From NCBI GenBank assembly GCA_016763115.1, contig JAESUL010000284.1:1-6054 (forward strand): DNA of 6,054 nt. Direction: 5' to 3'. The stretch comes from Phycisphaerales bacterium. GTDB lineage: Bacteria > Planctomycetota > Phycisphaerae > Phycisphaerales > UBA1924. Under the pieces are notes generated by a model. It did no database searches, was not told the DNA's origin, and worked only from the letters and a program-made list of their open reading frames with translations. Every line of letters starts with the position of its first letter. The first letter of the stretch is position 1. Below are positions 1 to 5,767 of the stretch, piece after piece. The position numbers and the translations under genes are program-made.

Positions 1-28
1 CGACTTTCCCCGCTCGGGTTCGTAGCCC

Positions 29-1702
29 ATGTCAAAACCAAAAACAAAGAGCGTCCCCGCACCGCCTCCCAACGCGGGGCATTCATGGACCACGCTGGTC
101 GGCGCCGCCATCCACGCGCGGGTTGCTGTTCGTCGAAAAAAACTCGCCGATCGAAACTGGTGGAAAGAAAACACCTGGCGTGCCCAAGTTGACCAGCTCC
201 GTGGGTTGATCGTGTCCGCCAAGGGCACCCGGTTTGGGCGTGCCCACGATTTTGTGACCCTCGCCAAGATCACCGACCCAGCAGAGCTGGTCCGCGCGTA
301 CCAGTCCAGTGTGCCCGTTGCGGATTGGTACGCCTTCGCCGACGACATTGCAGCGATGCGCGACGAGGGGCAATCCGATATTCTCTGGGCAGGGCGAGTC
401 GATCGGTTCGCCCAGACCTCGGGCACCACCGCGGGCGACAAGTACATCCCTGTCTCCGACGAGATGATGAAAGCCAACTATCGTGCGTCGCTCGATATCT
501 TCGCCCATTTGCTCAACCGTGGTGTCCCCCCCGAACGCTACATGGGCGGGCGGTGCCTATTCCTCGGCGGGTCGACCGAACTGGACATCAACGAGCACGG
601 CATCGCCACCGGGGACCTCTCGGGCTTGGTCACCCCTCTGATCCGCTGGCCGATCAGCGCGATCTATTCGCCCGGGCCGCAGATCGCCCTGATGGACCAC
701 TGGCCCGACAAAATCGAAGCGATGGCGCAGCTCGCGGTGGATCAGGACATCCGGTTCATCTCCGGCATGCCCTCGTGGGCACTCGTCCTCATCGACCGTG
801 TTATCGAGATCGCCAACGAACGCGGCGCAGACGCAAAGTGCGCACGCGATGTCTGGCCCAACCTCGAAGTCTTCGTCCACGGCGGCGTCAACTTCGCGCC
901 CTTCATCACCCGCATGTCCCGCGCGTTCTCCGGCGACCCGAACATCGATTTCCCCTGCCGACACGAGCTCTACCCCGCGTCCGAAGGGTTCATCGCGATG
1001 CAGGACGAGACGGACGACGGATCGATGCGCCTGCTCAGTGACAACGGCACCTTCTTCGAGTTCGTCCCCCTCGAACAGATCGACGACGACAATCCCGAGG
1101 TGTTCACCTGCTGGCAGGTCGAGAAAGGACGCAAGTATGTCCTCGTGATGTCCACCAACGCCGGGCTCTGGAGGTACATCATCGGCGATGTTGTGGTCTT
1201 TGACGAAATTCCCGCAGGTCCCAATGGCGGGGGCGACGGCCCGGCGCGGTTGCGCATCGTCGGTCGTCATCGGCATTTCATCAACGCCTTCGGCGAGAAC
1301 ATCATCGTCGAGCACATCGAGCACGCGGTCCAGGCCGCCATCGAATCCACCGGCATCACCACCGGCGAGTTCACCGCGGCCCCCGTGTACCCATCACAGA
1401 CCTCCCGCGCAGGACTCGAACTTGTGGTCGAGGTTGAATCCAAAATGTCCACGGGTGACTTTGCCAAGTTCCAGAGCACCTTCGACGAGTCGATCAAGCA
1501 CGAGAATGTCGATTACACCACCAAGCGGTCCGACGATGTCGGGATGCAGCCTCCCACGATCACGCAGGTTCCGATCGGGACATTCCACCGTTGGCTTGAA
1601 AACAAGGGCAAACTGGGCGGTCAGCACAAATGTCCCCGGTGCGCCAACCACCGCGATATCCTCGCAGAAGTCCTCCAAGCAACCCAAACAGCGGGCGCCT
1701 GA
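29..1702 (+). CDS. GH3-family acyl-adenylate-forming enzyme (GH3 auxin-responsive promoter family protein)
   Basis: 557-residue protein of the GH3 branch of the adenylate-forming (ANL) enzymes. Plant members activate a carboxylic acid with ATP and join it to an amino acid; the substrate of bacterial members is generally unknown. Three family motifs are visible: ATP-binding TSGTTAGDKYIP at residues 130-141, YPASEGF at 315-321, and GLWRYIIGDVV at 379-389. A typical GH3 C-terminal stretch, NKGKLGGQHK, ends at Lys534 and probably carries the catalytic lysine. The N-terminal block NWWKENTW...GTRFGRAHDF (43-75) is also typical. Length fits the family (about 500-600). No signal peptide or membrane segment is seen, so it is probably cytosolic. 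The ATG at 29 gives a Pro/Lys-rich start; no Shine-Dalgarno precedes it. One oddity is CPRC at 535-538, where relatives I recall have hydrophobic residues. Family assignment is firm; the reaction is not inferable. Confidence 0.93.
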   Translation: MSKPKTKSVPAPPPNAGHSWTTLVGAAIHARVAVRRKKLADRNWWKENTWRAQVDQLRGLIVSAKGTRFGRAHDFVTLAKITDPAELVRAYQSSVPVADWYAFADDIAAMRDEGQSDILWAGRVDRFAQTSGTTAGDKYIPVSDEMMKANYRASLDIFAHLLNRGVPPERYMGGRCLFLGGSTELDINEHGIATGDLSGLVTPLIRWPISAIYSPGPQIALMDHWPDKIEAMAQLAVDQDIRFISGMPSWALVLIDRVIEIANERGADAKCARDVWPNLEVFVHGGVNFAPFITRMSRAFSGDPNIDFPCRHELYPASEGFIAMQDETDDGSMRLLSDNGTFFEFVPLEQIDDDNPEVFTCWQVEKGRKYVLVMSTNAGLWRYIIGDVVVFDEIPAGPNGGGDGPARLRIVGRHRHFINAFGENIIVEHIEHAVQAAIESTGITTGEFTAAPVYPSQTSRAGLELVVEVESKMSTGDFAKFQSTFDESIKHENVDYTTKRSDDVGMQPPTITQVPIGTFHRWLENKGKLGGQHKCPRCANHRDILAEVLQATQTAGA

Positions 1703-1740
1703 CTACACTGTTGTACAGGAAACGGGCTTCGATGCCCCCA

Positions 1741-1754
1741 AAGGAGGAAAAATG
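1741..1754 (+). promoter_or_regulatory. Strong Shine-Dalgarno of the DinB-like gene, with two possible starts
   Basis: AAAGGAGG at 1741-1748 is the only strong Shine-Dalgarno sequence in the window. It lies just 3 bases before the ATG at 1752 and 12 bases before a second in-frame ATG at 1761 (Met4). Neither spacing is ideal, so the true start could be either; the difference is three residues. A weak -10-like TACACT at 1704-1709, just after the GH3 stop, has no recognisable -35 partner, so a separate promoter here is only a possibility. Confidence 0.6.
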
Positions 1755-2264
1755 TCGATTATGAGAGTTGCTGCGGGTGCCGATGCTATTTTGGATCAGT
1801 GCGCCTGCTTTGTTGACGGGCTTGATGATGACCAGTTTGTCCGCCCCTCGAAAATTGTCGGCGGGACCATAGGCATGCACATGCGTCACACGCTCGATCA
1901 TTTTCGCTCGGCCATCACCACGCCTTGCTCTGATCTGATTGATTACGACCACCGCGAACGCGGCGGATCACTCGAGACCTGCCGAACCGCAACCCTGGCC
2001 GAGATCACCACCCTCCGCTCGCTGATCGGCGGACTCGATGAGCCTGCGATGGCATCCCCGATGACCGCCTGCGTGATGGTTTCGAGTGATGGGCAGACCG
2101 CCGAGCTCGGCTCGACACGCGCACGCGAGTTATTCTTTGCAATGCATCACGCGATCCATCACAACGCATTGGTCAAAGCCATCGGCAACGAGATCGGCAT
2201 CACCAGTGATGACTGCTTCGGCAAAGCCCCCAGCACGATCAACTTTGAGCACACCGGTGCCTGA
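1752..2264 (+). CDS. DinB/YfiT-like four-helix-bundle protein, putative metal-dependent
   Basis: 170-residue soluble protein. The pattern fits the DinB/YfiT superfamily, helical bundles in which three histidines usually bind a metal ion and which include thiol-dependent transferases and damage-inducible proteins. Visible candidate ligands are His43, His46 and His50 in GMHMRHTLDHF (41-51), and His132, His133, His136 and His137 in MHHAIHHN (131-138). A YDHRERGG segment (65-72) and the C-terminal KAPSTINFE (158-166) resemble a subgroup I recall from planctomycetes and Bacteroidetes. The start at 1752 was chosen because of the purine-rich ribosome binding site directly before it; 1761 is an alternative. 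The stop is 9 bases from the next gene, suggesting cotranscription. Substrate and reaction are unknown. Family call is likely from the His pattern but was not tested by a profile search. Confidence 0.8.
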   Translation: MSIMRVAAGADAILDQCACFVDGLDDDQFVRPSKIVGGTIGMHMRHTLDHFRSAITTPCSDLIDYDHRERGGSLETCRTATLAEITTLRSLIGGLDEPAMASPMTACVMVSSDGQTAELGSTRARELFFAMHHAIHHNALVKAIGNEIGITSDDCFGKAPSTINFEHTGA

Positions 2265-2273
2265 GATCATCTG

Positions 2274-3002
2274 ATGTGCACCGTTTCGATTATCCCGCTG
2301 CCCGACCATGGGTACCGTGTTGTTCATTCTCGCGATGAGCAGCGTTCGCGTGCGCCCGGGACGGGCCCTCAGGAGCACCGATGCGTTGATGCCGATGGCT
2401 CAGGCTTTACCGCCCACTGGCCGGTGGACCCCGATGCGGGGGGGACCTGGGTCGCGTGCTCGCCGCTCGGCATCACCCATGGCATCATGAATGTCAATGT
2501 CGGTGCCAAGGTCTCGCCCACCAAATCCCGAGGCGGGCTCATCCCCCAACGCATCCATCTCCGCGATGCCAAGGCGATTATTGAATCATTGCGATCCATT
2601 GATCTGTCGTGCTATGCGACCTTCCGGTACATCGCGGTCGGCAATGGTGAGACATGGGTCGCCAAGTGGGACGGGACCGATTTGAGGATCACTGAGCACC
2701 CAATCAATGTTCCCATCTGCTTTGCTTCCAGCGGGTTGGGTGATGATCTGGTCGAGTGCCGATTGCCCCTGTTTGCCCAGACGGTGGGGGCTGATCCAAC
2801 CCCAGATGCCCAGGACCGGTTCCACAATCACCGCTGGCCTGATCGCCCGGAGTTCTCGGTAATGATGTCTCGCGAAGATGCCCGCACGGTCAGTGTTGTG
2901 GCGGTTGAATCTGTCGGCACTCAATCGCCGATGATGACCCAAAGAACCATCGATCTGGGCGATTCGGCGTGTGACCCGATCGGTGCAGCGATGCTACAGT
3001 AG
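2274..3002 (+). CDS. NRDE/TANGO2-family protein
   Basis: 242-residue protein starting Met-Cys, as NRDE (TANGO2-type) proteins do; Cys2 is the position proposed as N-terminal nucleophile in this Ntn-hydrolase-like family. The signature appears as HSRDEQRSRAPG at 18-29 (Ser instead of the usual Asn), followed by GGTWVA (56-61) and ITHGIMNVN (67-75), matching the family's GGTW and ALTN-type region. The C-terminal SVMMSREDARTVSVVAVE (195-212) looks like a Ser-x-Met-x-x-Arg-x-Asp-Ala-x-Thr-x-Ser block I recall in bacterial members. Eukaryotic TANGO2 relatives are linked to haem trafficking and Golgi organisation, but the biochemical role is unsettled and no function should be transferred. No signal peptide. 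No Shine-Dalgarno before the ATG at 2274; it begins 9 bases after the DinB-like stop and ends 6 bases before nuoH, so all three are probably cotranslated from one message. Confidence 0.82.
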   Translation: MCTVSIIPLPDHGYRVVHSRDEQRSRAPGTGPQEHRCVDADGSGFTAHWPVDPDAGGTWVACSPLGITHGIMNVNVGAKVSPTKSRGGLIPQRIHLRDAKAIIESLRSIDLSCYATFRYIAVGNGETWVAKWDGTDLRITEHPINVPICFASSGLGDDLVECRLPLFAQTVGADPTPDAQDRFHNHRWPDRPEFSVMMSREDARTVSVVAVESVGTQSPMMTQRTIDLGDSACDPIGAAMLQ

Positions 3003-3008
3003 CCGACC

Positions 3009-4412
3009 ATGACAGAGTTCATCCAAAGCATCCTGACCACCCAGTTCTGTGTAAGCGTGATCGTCCTCGCGATCGCCCATGGCTCGATCATGGGGCTGGT
3101 CGGATTCTCGACCTACCTCGAACGAAAAATCAGTGCCTACATCCAAGACCGCATCGGGCCCAACCGGACCGGGTTCGACTTCGGATTGCCCTTCTTGTCG
3201 TTCCTCAAGGGGTTCCTCGGCATCGGGCAGATGCTCGCCGACGGGCTCAAGTTCTTCCTCAAAGAAGACTACACCCCGACTAATGTAGACAAAACACTCT
3301 TCACCATCGCACCGGCGTTGGCGATCATCCCGGCGTTGATCGGGTTTGTGATTATTCCTTGGGGCGGGTACATCGCGTTGCCCGCAGCCGGCGATCTGGC
3401 GGTGTTCCAGTTCCTCTTCGACCTACCGGGTATCTTTGGCGGGTTCTTCGAGTTCCTCTTCGGACACCTTCAAGGCGGGACCTTTGTCGTTGCGGGGGCT
3501 TCGGTCTCTGTTGGTGTGATCTACTTGCTCGCGATCGCTTCGGTTGGTGTCTACGGCATCACCCTGGGCGGGTGGGCATCGAACAACAAATACTCCATGC
3601 TCGGCGGGCTCCGCGCCACCGCACAGATGATCTCCTACGAGATCCCCATGGGGCTCGCGCTGCTGTGCGCCTTGCTGATCGCCGGGTCATTCATGCCCAA
3701 CGATATTATTCAGCACCAGACAGAGCACGGATGGCTGATGCTCTCGTTGCCCCTGCCGGCGTTGCTGTTTTACATCTGCGCCCTCGCCGAGGCCAACCGC
3801 ACGCCGTTCGACAACCCAGAATGTGAACAAGAACTCGTCGCCGGGTTCCATACCGAATACTCGTCGATGCGTTTCGCCCTCTACCCCATGGCCGAGTACG
3901 CCCACCTGATCACCGGGTGCGCGCTCTTCGCGTTGCTGTTTATGGGCGGCTACCAGATCCCGGGCATCGGATGGACCTCACCCGAAGCGACCGGGCTCAT
4001 CGCGATGTTCGTCAAGATCAATGTCTTCGCGGTCAAGATCCTCGGGCTGATCTTCCTGGCGATGCTCATCCGCTGGACCATCCCGCGTGTGCGCTATGAC
4101 CAGGTCATGAACCTCGGTTGGCAGGCGATGATCCCGGCGGGGATGCTCATGCTCGTCGTCACCTCGGTGATGGTGCACATGGGATGGACAGGGCTCGCCC
4201 CGTTGTTCGCGTCCAATGTCGCGATGTTGGTCGTGATCGTGATCGGTCGAAAGATCCTCGCCAAGCACTTCGGGCTTGCAGCCTCCAACCACCGGGTCCC
4301 GCTCTACGGCTCGCGGTATTCGCCCGTCGAAGGCGAAACAGTGCTCGCCCACCCCACGCACCCGCTGGCAATCGAAGACCGCCCGGTGCAGGGCACCGTT
4401 TCGACCGTCTGA
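3009..4412 (+). CDS. nuoH: NADH-quinone oxidoreductase subunit H (complex I, membrane)
   Basis: Membrane subunit of complex I that forms the quinone entry channel and links the peripheral arm to the proton-pumping arm in the cytoplasmic membrane. Family motifs: YLERKISAYIQDRIGPNRTG (36-55), AQMISYEIPMGLALL (205-219), AEANRTPFDNPECEQELVAGFHTEYSSMRFA (260-290), and FVKINVFAVKILGLIFLAMLIRWTIPRVRYDQ (334-365). Hydrophobic segments, judged by eye, lie near 13-34, 98-120, 161-185, 207-228, 242-262, 295-316, 332-356, 372-390 and 398-415, one more than the usual eight. At 467 residues it is far longer than the common 320-370. The extra length comes from a Phe-rich insertion near 122-160, the additional C-terminal hydrophobic segment and a hydrophilic tail from about 420. 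The start at 3009 lies 6 bases after the preceding stop, without a Shine-Dalgarno. No other nuo gene is in view, which is unusual. Confidence 0.97.
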   Translation: MTEFIQSILTTQFCVSVIVLAIAHGSIMGLVGFSTYLERKISAYIQDRIGPNRTGFDFGLPFLSFLKGFLGIGQMLADGLKFFLKEDYTPTNVDKTLFTIAPALAIIPALIGFVIIPWGGYIALPAAGDLAVFQFLFDLPGIFGGFFEFLFGHLQGGTFVVAGASVSVGVIYLLAIASVGVYGITLGGWASNNKYSMLGGLRATAQMISYEIPMGLALLCALLIAGSFMPNDIIQHQTEHGWLMLSLPLPALLFYICALAEANRTPFDNPECEQELVAGFHTEYSSMRFALYPMAEYAHLITGCALFALLFMGGYQIPGIGWTSPEATGLIAMFVKINVFAVKILGLIFLAMLIRWTIPRVRYDQVMNLGWQAMIPAGMLMLVVTSVMVHMGWTGLAPLFASNVAMLVVIVIGRKILAKHFGLAASNHRVPLYGSRYSPVEGETVLAHPTHPLAIEDRPVQGTVSTV

Positions 4413-4442
4413 TTTGTTCTTGAAGAATGAGGTGACGCGCTC

Positions 4443-5495
4443 TTATTGCCTTGGCGTGATATCGCCCAGGCGCACCCGCTGGACCAGCGTGGGCAAGAGG
4501 TACCCGTTGCCGCCCGAAGCGTACACGCGACCAGAGACAATCAGTTGTTTCGCTCCGCCATCGCGGGCGCTGAATGATTCCATCTGCATCAGCATTCGGC
4601 AAGGCAGGATTGTCAACGCTTCGGCGCCAAGGTCTGATGCCTCGTCATTGTCAAAGATCAACGCCCACGCCCCGTCCGCCTGGCGATCGAGCCGACCACG
4701 CCGACGGATCAAGATCGTGCCCTCGCGGATACCCGAAGCCGTGGACGCACCCTGCGCTGGGCGGGTGGGGCCCAGTTCTTGGTTCCCGAGTTGATCGTGG
4801 ATTGATGCGCCCGGTGCGTTCGCGCTGGGCATCTCGGCTTCGAGTTCTTCGAGCAGGGCCTTGATCTCCGGGTCATCATCGAGCGATGCCGGCGGTTCGG
4901 CGGGCACCTTTTCAATCGGCGTAGCGGGGGATTCAGTATCGAGTGTGGGTGTTTCAACTGGCGAGGGCGCGACCATCGAGAACCACGCGGGCAAGAGGTA
5001 GTTGCGGCCGTGGTAGAGGAAGACCTCGCCTCGGATCAGCACGCTCTGCCCGGTCCACGATGCGGCGATCTGGTCCTTGATCGAGCAGGGCAAGATAAGC
5101 ATCGCACCCTCGCCGGCCTGGCGCTGAGCACGATCGGGGGCAAAGATCAGCCGATCCATCGGTCCACGCACCAACCGCCCAAGCCGATCGAGCAGGAATG
5201 TCCCCTCGGCAAGCGTCGAAGGCACCACCCGACGATCGAGGGTCTCAGACAACACCTCGATCCAATCGTGCCCCTCGGTCAATCCGGGCTGGACCGATTT
5301 GCTCGATGCCGTCACCGTGGGCATGATCGCCGTGTCGTTGGTCTGCACCCGTGGCAGCACCGCTTCGGCCTGCTCGACCCGCTCGCGACTCCCCGGCATC
5401 GGGTCGCTTGTCTGGGCGGGCACAGCCCCGGCGCACAGGGTCAAGATCAATCCAGCAGAAATCAGGTGTCCGGTGTGCGTGTGGTGGGTGTCCAT
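4443..5495 (-). CDS. Exported two-repeat protein of unknown function
   Basis: I do not recognise a named family for this 350-residue protein. Residues 1-27 look like a signal peptide: hydrophobic LISAGLILTLCAGA then VPA before Gln28, a probable signal peptidase I site. The n-region (MDTHHTHTGH) has four His and no Lys or Arg, which is odd. The mature part holds two related domains, about 98-175 and 258-341. Each runs: EGT-(F/I)-L, R-x-GRL-x-R, an IF segment, ILPC (134-137 and 296-299), an I-x-G-(E/R)-V strand, then G-(R)-N-(Y/G)-YLLP. The strand-rich pattern would suit a small beta-barrel such as an OB fold, but that is a guess. A Pro/acid-rich linker (about 177-225) contains a possible short helix, DPEIKALLEELEAEM. 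It is convergent with nuoH. An in-frame stop lies nine codons upstream of the ATG with no other start between, so this start is well supported. Confidence 0.85.
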   Translation of the reverse strand: MDTHHTHTGHLISAGLILTLCAGAVPAQTSDPMPGSRERVEQAEAVLPRVQTNDTAIMPTVTASSKSVQPGLTEGHDWIEVLSETLDRRVVPSTLAEGTFLLDRLGRLVRGPMDRLIFAPDRAQRQAGEGAMLILPCSIKDQIAASWTGQSVLIRGEVFLYHGRNYLLPAWFSMVAPSPVETPTLDTESPATPIEKVPAEPPASLDDDPEIKALLEELEAEMPSANAPGASIHDQLGNQELGPTRPAQGASTASGIREGTILIRRRGRLDRQADGAWALIFDNDEASDLGAEALTILPCRMLMQMESFSARDGGAKQLIVSGRVYASGGNGYLLPTLVQRVRLGDITPRQ

Positions 5496-5521
5496 ATCAG
5501 AGGTATCGGGTCGGTGTCCAC

Positions 5522-5527
5522 ATCATA
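5522..5527 (-). promoter_or_regulatory. Candidate -10 element for the exported two-repeat protein gene
   Basis: Read on the minus strand this hexamer is TATGAT, one base from the TATAAT consensus. It would place the transcript start near 5515, giving a leader of about 20 bases before the ATG at 5495. I found no convincing -35 hexamer at the right distance, and no Shine-Dalgarno in the leader, so this is a tentative call. Confidence 0.35.
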
Positions 5528-5563
5528 TCGTCATTTTGGGGAAGGGTTTTGCACTCGGCGGAG

Positions 5564-5592
5564 TTGACCTTGTGGATAAGGGGTTGTAGCGT
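5564..5592 (+). promoter_or_regulatory. Candidate sigma-70-type promoter for the tRNA-Cys gene
   Basis: TTGACC (5564-5569) matches the -35 consensus at five of six positions. Exactly 17 bases later is TAGCGT (5587-5592), which keeps the key T-A----T positions of a -10 box. Transcription would begin near 5599-5600, about 20 bases before the tRNA 5' end, a normal leader length for RNase P processing. A 7-base inverted repeat overlaps the -10 box (5585-5591 with 5605-5611). Confidence 0.55.
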
Positions 5593-5619
5593 ACCTCCGC
5601 GACTCGCTACAGAGCGTAT

Positions 5620-5704
5620 GGCCGTGTGCCCGAGTGGTCTAAGGGGACGGATTGCAAATCCGTTGTGCGAAAGCCAACCGTGGGTTCGAATCCCACTGCG
5701 GCCT
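5620..5704 (+). tRNA. tRNA-Cys (GCA) with a long, class II-like variable arm
   Basis: A complete cloverleaf can be folded by hand. Acceptor stem: 5620-5626 pairs with 5697-5703 (seven pairs, two of them G-U). D arm: CCC 5629-5631 with GGG 5643-5645 around an 11-nt loop. Anticodon stem: 5647-5651 with 5659-5663; the loop TTGCAAA gives anticodon GCA at 5654-5656. T arm: 5680-5684 with 5692-5696 around TTCGAAT. The base after the acceptor stem is T (5704), the U73 expected for cysteine. CCA is not encoded. The oddity is the variable region, 5664-5679: 16 nt that can form a small hairpin closed by GAAA with one bulged T, and a three-pair D stem of the kind seen in Ser/Leu/Tyr tRNAs. Standard tRNA-Cys has a short variable loop of 4-5 nt. 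The anticodon and U73 both support cysteine. Confidence 0.9.
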
Positions 5705-5706
5705 TT

Positions 5707-5748
5707 CCAGCCGATCCGGAACAATCCGGGTCGGCTGGTTTCTTTTTT
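5707..5748 (+). terminator. Strong intrinsic terminator after tRNA-Cys
   Basis: CCAGCCGATCCGGA (5707-5720) pairs with TCCGGGTCGGCTGG (5725-5738) around the loop ACAA: 14 pairs with a single G-U. It is followed by TTTCTTTTTT at 5739-5748. The stem begins two bases after the tRNA discriminator, so it ends the tRNA transcript and would separate it from the ATPase gene that starts 20 bases beyond the T run. Confidence 0.93.
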
Positions 5749-5754
5749 GATCCC

Positions 5755-5760
5755 TACCAT
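5755..5760 (+). promoter_or_regulatory. Possible -10 element for a leaderless moxR-type transcript
   Basis: TACCAT has the T-A----T pattern of a -10 box and ends 7 bases before the ATG at 5768, so transcription from it would begin at or next to the start codon. The 19 bases between the terminator T run and the ATG hold no Shine-Dalgarno. There is no good -35 hexamer upstream, where the terminator stem lies. Tentative. Confidence 0.25.
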
Positions 5761-5767
5761 TCCCCCA

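Noticed and set aside
557..1324. 255-codon open frame on the minus strand inside the GH3 gene, and a 238-codon plus-strand frame at 325-1041
   Set aside because: Both lie within a gene with clear family motifs. Their compositions (acid/Val-rich and Arg/Pro-rich) are those of shadow frames in high-G+C DNA, with no recognisable domain.
1708..1718. CTGT-TGT-ACAG inverted repeat between the GH3 and DinB-like genes as terminator or operator
   Set aside because: Four-base arms are too short to be significant and there is no T run.
4413..4442. TTCTTGAAGAA inverted repeat between the convergent nuoH and minus-strand gene, as a shared terminator
   Set aside because: The arms are five A/T-rich bases with a one-base centre and no following T run, too weak for an intrinsic terminator. 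How these two transcripts end is not evident.
5433..5435. Lipoprotein reading of the exported protein, using Cys21 (LILTLC) as a lipobox
   Set aside because: Position -1 is Leu rather than Gly, Ala or Ser, and a good signal peptidase I site (VPA before Gln28) follows.
5010..5567. 185-codon plus-strand frame opposite the exported protein gene
   Set aside because: Antisense shadow: rich in His, Arg and Gly, without motifs, while the minus frame has a signal peptide and internal repeats.
5620..5704. Alternative isotype for the tRNA (Ser, Leu or Tyr)
   Set aside because: The seven-base anticodon loop gives GCA without ambiguity, and the discriminator is U rather than the G of Ser or A of Leu and Tyr. 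Only the arm length argues otherwise.
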